The notes beneath the pieces are model-generated. The model saw only the letters and a program-made list of their open reading frames with translations. It ran no database searches and was not told the DNA's origin. Positions 1 to 5,012 of a stretch of 5,012 bases of DNA are shown here, piece after piece. Source of the stretch: Rickettsia typhi. GTDB lineage: Bacteria > Pseudomonadota > Alphaproteobacteria > Rickettsiales > UBA1997. The position numbers were made by a program, and so were the translations under genes. The DNA lies in contig CAMDMO010000108.1 in NCBI GenBank assembly GCA_945902255.1, positions 1 to 5,012 of the forward strand. The letters are read 5' to 3'. The stretch's first letter is position 1. Each line of letters opens with the position of its first letter.

Positions 1-622
1 TCATCGCACCATTTTCTGCAGTGCCTTGCACTTCAATTAAATCAAAGTTTTGATTAATCACAAAATTGCAATCAACTTCGCATTTACTATCTTCTAAGTA
101 ATCTAAATCAGCAATAACTTGACCGTTGAAAATTCCACAAGAAAGTGCGCAAACCTCACCAATTAGAGGATTTGACTTGATTATATTTTGAGAAAGAATT
201 TTTTTAACCGCCAAAGCCAAAGCAACATATCCGCCGGTAATTGAAGCGCAGCGCGTGCCGCCATCGGCTTGCAAAACATCGCAATCAATTGTGATTTGCC
301 TTTCACCTAGTTTTTTTACATCAATAACTGAGCGAAGTGATCGGCCGATTAATCTCTGAATTTCAATATTGCGTCCATTTGGCTTTAGAGGATCGCGACT
401 CATGCGCGAGTGAGTTGAGCGCGCTAACATATTATATTCTGCACTTACCCAACCTGTGCCTTTATTTCTTAAAAATGGTGGCACTTTTTCTTCAATTGAT
501 GCAGTGCAAAGAACATGTGTGTTACCAAATTTCACCAGACAAGATCCCTCGGCATAGGCGTTAACATTGGTTTCAATAGTTACTTGGCGGATTTGGTTGA
601 GAGTTCTATTTGATGGACGCAT
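1..622 (-). CDS. rph: RNase PH (partial, C-terminus beyond left edge)
   Basis: Ribonuclease PH is a phosphate-dependent 3'-5' exoribonuclease that trims tRNA 3' ends and forms a ring hexamer in the cytoplasm. Reading the minus strand from the ATG at 622 gives 207 residues with no stop before the edge. The family is about 240 residues, so roughly 30 are missing. Visible family blocks are the MRPS start, AEGSCLVKFGNT (24-35), VPPFLR (47-52), GWVSAEYNML (57-66), the conserved GR at 83-84, EIQRLIGRSLR (87-97), DCDVLQADGGTR (113-124, with the phosphate-binding Arg) and the acidic DLDYLED...VD cluster (172-184) that binds metal in the family. The ATG is the first usual start codon after an in-frame TGA about 50 bases upstream. 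No Shine-Dalgarno sequence is visible. It follows typA in the same direction after a repeat-filled 308-base gap, so it may have its own promoter. Identification is very secure. Confidence 0.97.
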   Translation of the reverse strand, partial: MRPSNRTLNQIRQVTIETNVNAYAEGSCLVKFGNTHVLCTASIEEKVPPFLRNKGTGWVSAEYNMLARSTHSRMSRDPLKPNGRNIEIQRLIGRSLRSVIDVKKLGERQITIDCDVLQADGGTRCASITGGYVALALAVKKILSQNIIKSNPLIGEVCALSCGIFNGQVIADLDYLEDSKCEVDCNFVINQNFDLIEVQGTAENGAM

Positions 623-648
623 GAGATTGGCAAGAGAAATTAAACAAA

Positions 649-796
649 TTCGCCGATAAAAAAACCCTCAAAACTCGTCATCCTTGGGCTGAAAGGTCAG
701 AGGATCTCGTGAATTTGACTTAAGAAGTATAAGCTCACGAGATCCTCGAAGCTTCGCTTCAAGGATGACGGGTTTAATATGTTTTTTATCGACGAA
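649..796. repeat. Long imperfect inverted-repeat (palindromic) element
   Basis: The two ends are near-perfect inverse copies: 649-665 (TTCGCCGATA, an A-tract, then C) against 781-796 (G, a T-tract, then ATCGACGAA), with one mismatch and one A/T indel. Inside this, CGTCATCCTTG (676-686) pairs with CAAGGATGACG (760-770), extended outward by AAAC/GTTT (671-674/772-775) across one G-T position. Further in, a perfect 13-base stem pairs 700-712 (GAGGATCTCGTGA) with 735-747. A side hairpin GAAGC-TTC-GCTTC lies at 748-760 and a small ACTT-AAG-AAGT hairpin near the centre (718-728). The nested symmetry over about 148 bases is far beyond chance. It resembles the non-autonomous palindromic or MITE-like intergenic repeats of low-GC alphaproteobacteria. 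No transposase and no clear target-site duplication are visible. Confidence 0.85.
658..775 (-). terminator. Possible terminator formed by the palindromic element
   Basis: Read on the minus strand, the stem 671-775 is followed six bases later by seven T residues (658-664). This is roughly the layout of an intrinsic terminator and could end the typA transcript before rph. Points against it: the stem is long and interrupted rather than short and GC-rich, the T-tract itself can pair with the other end of the element, and the position is over 150 bases past the typA stop. Confidence 0.25.
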
Positions 797-829
797 CTGG
801 TGTTATAAGAGACTGTTTTCATAAACACC

Positions 830-864
830 CGTCATCCTCCGACGCTTTTAAGCCAAGGATGATG
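830..864. repeat. Short stem-loop sharing the palindrome arm sequence
   Basis: CGTCATCCT (830-838) faces AGGATGATG (856-864) with one mismatched position, and an inner hairpin GCTT-TT-AAGC occupies 844-853. The outer arm is the same CGTCATCC core as in the larger element at 676-683, so this is probably a shortened or diverged relative of it. A lone AAGGATGA at 877-884 may be a further fragment. No T-tract follows on either strand that would make it a clear terminator. Confidence 0.6.
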
Positions 865-930
865 AGAAAATGCAAGAAGGATGATTCCCCCTCCTCAGTC
901 ACAAAAAGAAATGCTCTTCGATTTTCCTTT

Positions 931-2775
931 TTATTCCTGAACGAAATCAAACTTAGCTTCTTTAGAGCGACCTAGTCTTTTGCGGTCGTTAGAATCTAGA
1001 ATTTTTTTGCGTAAACGAAGAGATTTTGGAGTAACTTCAACTAACTCGTCATCACCAACATAAGTGATCATATCTTCTAGTGTTAATTCGCGCGGAGGAG
1101 TTAGGCGAATTGCTTCGTCAGTTCCTGAAGCTCTAACATTCGATAATTGTTTTCCCTTTAAAACGTTAACTTCTAAATCACCTTGTTTAGCATTTTCACC
1201 AACAATCATTCCGGTATAAACTTTTTGTTGAGGCTTGATAAACATAGTGCCACGATCTTGCAGATTCCATAAAGCGAATGCCACGGCTTCACCAGCGTCA
1301 GTGGCAATTAAAGCGCCATTTTTCTTGTAAGCTACTTCGCCTTTATAAGGAATGTAGGCATGAAAAATACGGTTTAAAACGCCGCTTCCTTTAGTGTCAG
1401 TCAAGAATTCACTTTGATAGCCAATTAAGCCACGAGATGGAACATAAAATATCATACGAGTTTTTCCACCGCTTGATGGTCTCATATCTCTCATTTCACC
1501 TTTTCTTGAAGAAAGTTTTTCAACCACAACGCCACTAAATGCGTCATCAACATCAACTACAACTTCTTCAACTGGCTCTAAAATATCGCCATTGGTATCT
1601 TTTTTGAAAAGCACGCGAGGTCTTGAAACTGAAAGCTCGAAGCCTTCACGACGCATATTTTCGATTAACACACCTAATTGTAATTCTCCGCGTCCACCTA
1701 CTTCAAAGGCGTCTTTGCCTTCACTTTCTTTAACTTTGATTGCAACATTGGTTTCAGATTCTGCGAATAGACGCTCGCGAATCATGCGTGAAGTTACTTT
1801 AGTTCCTTCTTGTCCTGCTAAAGGAGAATCATTAACGCTGATTGTGATTGCCATAGTTGGCGGATCAATTGGCGTTGATTTAATTGGAGATGAAACTGAT
1901 AAATCGCAAAGAGTATCAGCAACCGAAGCTTTTTCTAAACCCGCAATTGAAACGATGTCGCCAGCTTCAGCTTCTTCAACTGGAACTTTATCAACTCCGC
2001 GAAACACGTGAAGCTTGGTTAGGCGACCTTGCTCAATAACTTCACCTTTGAGGTTAATTGCTTTGAAATTCATTAAATTTTTAGCTTTTCCAGAATAGAT
2101 TCTTCCTGTAAGCATGCGTCCAAAATAAGGGCTGTGATCAAGTAGAGTAGCCAACATTGAAAATGGTGCTTCAGAGTCGAATTCTGGCGGATTTACATGC
2201 GACAAAATTAGATCAAAAAGCGGAGAAAGATCTTTACGCTCATCTTTATCCATATCGGTAACGCACCATCCATCACGACCAACTGCATATAGAACTGGGA
2301 AATCTAATTGTTTTTCATTAGCGTTAAGCGATACGAAAAGATCAAAAATTTCATTTAAAACTTCATCAGGACGAGCGTCTTGACGGTCAATTTTATTAAT
2401 AATTACAATTGGCTGTAAACCTAGAGCCAAAGCTTTTGAAAGCACAAATTTAGTTTGCGGCATTACACCTTCTGCAGAGTCAACCAAAAGTAAAGTGCTA
2501 TCAGCCATTGAAAGAACGCGCTCAACTTCACCACCAAAATCGGCGTGGCCGGGAGTATCAATTACATTGATTTTTTGATCTTTCCACATGATGGAAGTGC
2601 ATTTCGCTAAAATTGTAATTCCACGCTCTTTTTCTAAAGCGTTGCTGTCCATTACGCGATTTTCAATTTGTTGGTTAGCGCGAAAAGTTCCGCTTTGATG
2701 CAACATGGCATCGATCATTGTAGTTTTGCCATGGTCAACGTGGGCAATAATAGCAACGTTTCTAAAGTTCGTCAT
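931..2775 (-). CDS. typA: Ribosome-associated translational GTPase TypA/BipA
   Basis: TypA/BipA is an EF-G/LepA-like GTPase that binds 70S ribosomes and supports ribosome assembly and growth under stress, notably in the cold. The 614-residue protein is full length (E. coli about 607). The GTPase domain shows the P-loop AHVDHGKTT (11-19), switch-I RGITI (51-55), DTPGH (73-77, with the catalytic His) and NKID (127-130). The G5 site reads YAVG (163-166) where YASG or YASA is usual. The beta-barrel domain follows, about 203-300 (VPVEEAEAGDIVSIAGL at 264-280), then EF-G-like domains III (GGRGELQLGVL, 360-370) and V (about 401-480, with SSGGKTRMIFYVPSRGLIGY). The BipA-specific C-terminal domain ends in a basic stretch (NVRASGTDEA, 547-556; LRLRKK, 586-591). 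The ATG is preceded by A/T-rich sequence without a Shine-Dalgarno match, but MTNFRNVAIIAHVDHGKTT fits the family start exactly. It is separated from panB by 153 bases with a promoter candidate. Function is secure. Confidence 0.98.
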   Translation of the reverse strand: MTNFRNVAIIAHVDHGKTTMIDAMLHQSGTFRANQQIENRVMDSNALEKERGITILAKCTSIMWKDQKINVIDTPGHADFGGEVERVLSMADSTLLLVDSAEGVMPQTKFVLSKALALGLQPIVIINKIDRQDARPDEVLNEIFDLFVSLNANEKQLDFPVLYAVGRDGWCVTDMDKDERKDLSPLFDLILSHVNPPEFDSEAPFSMLATLLDHSPYFGRMLTGRIYSGKAKNLMNFKAINLKGEVIEQGRLTKLHVFRGVDKVPVEEAEAGDIVSIAGLEKASVADTLCDLSVSSPIKSTPIDPPTMAITISVNDSPLAGQEGTKVTSRMIRERLFAESETNVAIKVKESEGKDAFEVGGRGELQLGVLIENMRREGFELSVSRPRVLFKKDTNGDILEPVEEVVVDVDDAFSGVVVEKLSSRKGEMRDMRPSSGGKTRMIFYVPSRGLIGYQSEFLTDTKGSGVLNRIFHAYIPYKGEVAYKKNGALIATDAGEAVAFALWNLQDRGTMFIKPQQKVYTGMIVGENAKQGDLEVNVLKGKQLSNVRASGTDEAIRLTPPRELTLEDMITYVGDDELVEVTPKSLRLRKKILDSNDRKRLGRSKEAKFDFVQE

Positions 2776-2821
2776 TTGAATTATTTATGATTTTTAAAAA
2801 AAGATTTTGCTAGCAGATATC

Positions 2822-2842
2822 TTCGAGTAAGAGCATCTCGAA
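2822..2842 (-). promoter_or_regulatory. Stem-loop in the typA leader
   Basis: TTCGAG (2822-2827) and CTCGAA (2837-2842) form a six-base inverted repeat around a nine-base loop. It sits in the predicted untranslated leader of typA, about 47 bases before the start codon. Two adjacent eight-base palindromes, TGCTAGCA (2808-2815) and AGATATCT (2815-2822), lie between it and the gene. The stem could be an RNA hairpin or a dyad protein-binding site; no known element is recognised. The absence of a T-tract directly after it argues against a simple terminator. Confidence 0.35.
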
Positions 2843-2871
2843 TTGGCGTTTAAAGCAAAAAACAGCGCGTC

Positions 2872-2899
2872 AAAATAGTGACTCGAAACTAACTGTCAA
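2872..2899 (-). promoter_or_regulatory. Candidate sigma-70 promoter for typA
   Basis: On the minus strand a perfect -35 box TTGACA (2899-2894) is followed after 16 bases by TATTTT (2877-2872), a four-of-six match to the -10 consensus. Transcription would start near 2865, giving a leader of about 90 bases. It lies just downstream of the panB stop, where a separate promoter for typA would be expected. The spacer contains TTCGAG (2887-2882), also found twice in the leader. Confidence 0.5.
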
Positions 2900-2928
2900 C
2901 TTATTTCGTGGCTTATGCTATAAGTATA

Positions 2929-3723
2929 TTAAACTAAATTTTTATCTGCTGGAAATTTTTTTAATTTAACATCTTGTGAAAATTTTTCCACCGCCTGTGA
3001 AATTACTGATTTTAAATCAGCATAATATTCAACAAATCTTGGCTTAAATTCTTGGTTAAATCCAAGTAAATCGTCAATTACTAAAACCTGCCCGTCACAC
3101 TCAGCAGAGGCTCCAATGCCAATTGTTGGGATTGAAATATTTTGAGTAATTTTTGTTGCCAAATCAGCCGGAACCGCTTCAATTACCAAGGCGAATGCAC
3201 CAGCTTCTTCTAACATTTTTGCGGTTTTTAAAATTTCAGTTGCAGTTTTTTCATCGCGACCTTGATATTTATAACCGCCAATTTTTCTAACATGTTGCGG
3301 TAAAAGCCCAATATGACCCATTACATTCACGCCATTTTCAACTAAAAATTTTACCGTTGGAATTAATTCAAGAGAAGTTTCAATTTTAATTGCATCACAT
3401 TTTGTTGTCTCAATAACTTTTCTCGCTGATTCTAGTGCTTGTTCTTTTGAATCTTCGTAAGTTTTGTAAGGCAAATCAACAACCACAAAAGATTTTTTTA
3501 CAGCTTTTACCACTGCCGCTCCATGATTTATCATCATTTCTAAAGTCACATCAATAGTATCTTTATGGCCATAAATTGCCATTCCAAGAGAATCTCCGAC
3601 CAAAATAATATCGCAAAAATCATCTAAAATTTTTGCCATTGGAAAACTATAAGCAGTTAAGCAAATTATCTTCTCTTTGCTTTTTTTCTGTAAAATATCA
3701 GTGGTTGAAATTCGATTTATCAT
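2929..3723 (-). CDS. panB: 3-methyl-2-oxobutanoate hydroxymethyltransferase
   Basis: PanB transfers a hydroxymethyl group from 5,10-methylene-tetrahydrofolate to 2-oxoisovalerate, making ketopantoate, the first committed step to pantothenate and CoA. It is a Mg-dependent cytoplasmic TIM-barrel enzyme. At 264 residues it matches the E. coli length. Visible signatures: LTAYSFPMA (22-30), ILVGDSLGM (40-48, Asp44 as Mg ligand), VVDLPY (81-86, Asp83), AIKIE (111-115, Lys113 and Glu115), MGHIGLLPQ (135-143), GGYKYQGR (149-156), EEAGAFALVIEAVP (172-185, Glu182 as the catalytic acid/base candidate), IPTIGIGASAECDGQVLVIDDLLG (198-221) and KPRFVEYYAD (227-236). After Glu115 the usual Gly-Gly is replaced by Thr-Ser. 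The start ATG overlaps the stop of the upstream AsmA-like gene (ATGA), implying translational coupling; no Shine-Dalgarno match is visible. No panC, panD or panE is in the window. Identification is very secure. Confidence 0.97.
   Translation of the reverse strand: MINRISTTDILQKKSKEKIICLTAYSFPMAKILDDFCDIILVGDSLGMAIYGHKDTIDVTLEMMINHGAAVVKAVKKSFVVVDLPYKTYEDSKEQALESARKVIETTKCDAIKIETSLELIPTVKFLVENGVNVMGHIGLLPQHVRKIGGYKYQGRDEKTATEILKTAKMLEEAGAFALVIEAVPADLATKITQNISIPTIGIGASAECDGQVLVIDDLLGFNQEFKPRFVEYYADLKSVISQAVEKFSQDVKLKKFPADKNLV
3720..3723 (-). promoter_or_regulatory. ATGA start/stop overlap coupling the AsmA-like gene to panB
   Basis: On the minus strand the four bases ATGA hold both the panB start codon (3723-3721) and the TGA stop of the AsmA-like gene (3722-3720). 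The sequence before the ATG (A- and C-rich) has no Shine-Dalgarno match, so reinitiation by ribosomes finishing the upstream gene is the likely route to panB translation. Confidence 0.75.
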
Positions 3724-5012
3724 GGCTTGTTTTGTGTTTCATTTTGAGGTAAATCCATCATCTCAATATCTTGACGCGAATTATTTTCTTTTGGCGCCAA
3801 ATTATTGTCACCAGAAACAGGTGGCTTTACCGATGGTAATATCGATGTTTGATCTTGAGTTGCTTGCGGCACAATTAGAGTAGTTTTTTCTAAACCTAAA
3901 TATTGCCTAACTTGACTAAGATTGCTACTTTGGGAAATCGCACTCAAATCTCCTTTTAAATTTGTTGCGATATTAATCGGAGTTGGTTTTTTTAAATTAC
4001 CTGTTAAAAAAATTACATTAAATAATGCATCAATTTTATTATTTGCTAGATCGATTTTACCAGATAAAACTCCATTGAGAGCTGTTGCTGAAGTAGTTAT
4101 GCGAAGTTTGCTTTCCTTACTGCCATTAATTTGAAAAACTCCGCTAGCATCCTTAAAAATCGCATTACTTTCTGGATTAAATAATATTTTTTCAGAATCC
4201 ACCAACTCTGAAGCATAAACTTGTGGGGAAAACATTTTTTTCACCAAATCATTTAAACCATATCCAGCAATAGTTGGTGCATTTGCGCTAAACTTTACCT
4301 CTCCAGTTAATGCTTTAGCAAAATCTTCTTTTTGATCAGCTGCAGCAGTAAGACTTGAAGAAACATTTACCACTCCAGAAACATTATTAATTCCGAATAA
4401 ATCAGATAAAAGTGGCTGCAGAGAAACATCGCTTAGCGACAAATTGCCATTAATAATTTTACTAACTTTAATGCCGAGCAAACCTTTATATCCAATAGTT
4501 CCATCATAAATATCGAAAGTAAGTTCAGAAATATCAACGCCGCCATCTTTTAATTTTCCTATCAATTTTACATTTTCAAGATCGATATCATCAAGAGTAA
4601 GATTTTCAAAACTAAAAAATATTTTACCATCTAAGCCCTCTAGAGAAGGAAGCGCATAGAATTGATCAATGAAATTTCTTTTTCCAACTTTATTTACATC
4701 GTCCGGTTTTTCATTATTTTGAATTGTTTCATAGTCAAAATTATTAGCGATAATTTTTAAATCAAATCTTGGGCTTTTATCACTAATATCAACATTCAAA
4801 TCGATATTTAAATCTGTGGTTTCTGACAATAAATGCAGTTTATTTATCGCAAAATATCCACGCCCAAAACGAGCTTTTATTGACTGATTAGAAAATTCTT
4901 CTCCCTTATAAGTTAATTTATCAAAATTTAATTCCAGATCGTTATTTGCAGAAATATTATTTAACCAAAATAATTTCTTGATTAAAGACCCTGGAGATAG
5001 ATAAATATTGCT
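3720..5012 (-). CDS. AsmA-family envelope protein (partial, N-terminus beyond right edge)
   Basis: The frame stays open to the right edge, giving 430 residues of a longer protein. A TTG at 4829 is internal, because 61 in-frame residues precede it (beginning SNIYLSPGSL). AsmA-family proteins are usually large, with an N-terminal membrane anchor and a long beta-rich body in the periplasm. They are linked to outer-membrane assembly or to phospholipid transport between membranes. The sequence shows alternating short beta-strand patterns and the typical C-terminal AsmA phrasing: LENVKLIGKLKDGGVDISELTFDIYDG, then GNLSLSDVSLQPLLSDLFGINNVSG, then ALTGEVKFSANAPTIAGYGLNDLV, and later GVLSGKIDLANNKIDALFNV. 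The last 60 or so residues are rich in Pro, Gln and Asn and look disordered. No membrane segment lies in the visible part; any anchor would be beyond the edge. It ends overlapping panB by four bases. The family call is confident; the specific substrate or role is not. Confidence 0.85.
   Translation of the reverse strand, partial: SNIYLSPGSLIKKLFWLNNISANNDLELNFDKLTYKGEEFSNQSIKARFGRGYFAINKLHLLSETTDLNIDLNVDISDKSPRFDLKIIANNFDYETIQNNEKPDDVNKVGKRNFIDQFYALPSLEGLDGKIFFSFENLTLDDIDLENVKLIGKLKDGGVDISELTFDIYDGTIGYKGLLGIKVSKIINGNLSLSDVSLQPLLSDLFGINNVSGVVNVSSSLTAAADQKEDFAKALTGEVKFSANAPTIAGYGLNDLVKKMFSPQVYASELVDSEKILFNPESNAIFKDASGVFQINGSKESKLRITTSATALNGVLSGKIDLANNKIDALFNVIFLTGNLKKPTPINIATNLKGDLSAISQSSNLSQVRQYLGLEKTTLIVPQATQDQTSILPSVKPPVSGDNNLAPKENNSRQDIEMMDLPQNETQNKP

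Larger units (their letters stand above)
623..930. other. Repeat-rich intergenic region between typA and rph
   Basis: This 308-base stretch has no convincing gene. It holds a long inverted repeat (649-796), a smaller stem-loop (830-864) and a single repeat-arm fragment (877-884), listed separately. The octamer AAGGATGA occurs at 761-768, 855-862 and 877-884, and its complement at 678-685. Bases 865-930 beside the typA stop show no clear hairpin with a T-tract. I found no good -35/-10 pair for rph. A TATAAC box on the minus strand at 802-807 lacks a recognisable -35 box. The region probably contains the 3' end of the typA transcript and the start of the rph transcript, but neither can be placed. 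Confidence 0.7.

Noticed and set aside
337..564. Plus-strand open frame of 75 codons
   Set aside because: It is antisense to the well-conserved rph coding sequence and has no recognisable protein signature.
765..824. Small plus-strand open frame of 19 codons
   Set aside because: It starts inside the right arm of the palindrome with no ribosome binding site at a usable distance, and is too short to separate from chance.
802..830. Possible rph promoter with TATAAC at 802-807 (minus strand)
   Set aside because: The -10-like box is good, but bases at -35 spacing (about 824-830) read GGTGTT or GGGTGT, far from TTGACA, so it is not listed as a promoter.
1592..2011. Plus-strand open frame of 139 codons
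   Set aside because: It lies wholly inside typA on the opposite strand, is Ser/Thr/Pro-rich as expected from antisense reading, and shows no domain or ribosome binding site.
2912..2924. Small hairpin CTTAT-GCT-ATAAG just past the panB stop
   Set aside because: A five-base A/T-rich stem with no following T-tract on the minus strand is too weak to call a terminator.
3677..3883. Plus-strand open frame of 68 codons across the panB/AsmA-like junction
   Set aside because: It is antisense to both real genes; its openness follows from their A/T-rich codon use.
3922..4134. Plus-strand open frame of 70 codons
   Set aside because: It is antisense to the AsmA-like gene. The hydrophobic stretch is what antisense reading of a Lys/Asn/Asp-rich beta protein gives.
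3720..4829. AsmA-like gene starting at the TTG at 4829
   Set aside because: The frame continues without a stop for 61 more codons to the right edge with the same beta-rich character, so the TTG is an internal Leu codon and the true start is outside the window.

Overview
The window carries four protein genes. All are on the minus strand, so transcription runs from the right edge to the left edge. In order of transcription they are: the C-terminal part of an AsmA-family envelope protein (cut by the right edge), panB (ketopantoate hydroxymethyltransferase), typA/bipA (ribosome-associated GTPase) and rph (RNase PH, cut by the left edge). The DNA is A+T-rich. The TypA and RNase PH sequences have the phrasing I associate with Alphaproteobacteria (for example the GRDGW segment of TypA and the MRPS start of RNase PH). 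An AsmA-family protein indicates a Gram-negative envelope. A low-GC alphaproteobacterium, free-living or host-associated, is the best reading; I cannot name a genus.

Right part (2929-5012): the AsmA-like gene ends in a 4-base ATGA overlap with the panB start, so the two are almost certainly co-transcribed and translationally coupled. PanB keeps its magnesium-binding and catalytic residues and has full family length.

Middle (2776-2928): a 153-base gap holds a plausible sigma-70-type promoter for typA (perfect TTGACA box) and a leader of about 90 bases with several short palindromes. The hexamer TTCGAG/CTCGAA occurs three times here, once inside the promoter spacer. typA (931-2775) is complete, with all main GTPase motifs and the BipA-specific C-terminal domain.

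Left part (1-930): the 308-base gap between typA and rph is dominated by repeats. A long imperfect inverted repeat (649-796) has nested stems, a second smaller stem-loop (830-864) shares its arm sequence, and a lone arm fragment lies at 877-884. They look like dispersed intergenic palindromic elements, similar in kind to those of Rickettsiales and other low-GC alphaproteobacteria. rph then starts at 622 and runs off the left edge with about 30 residues missing.

Functionally, rph and typA are housekeeping RNA/ribosome genes, panB serves pantothenate/CoA synthesis, and the AsmA-like protein serves the envelope. No defence system, transposase, RNA gene or CRISPR array is visible. The repeat cluster is the least ordinary part of the window.
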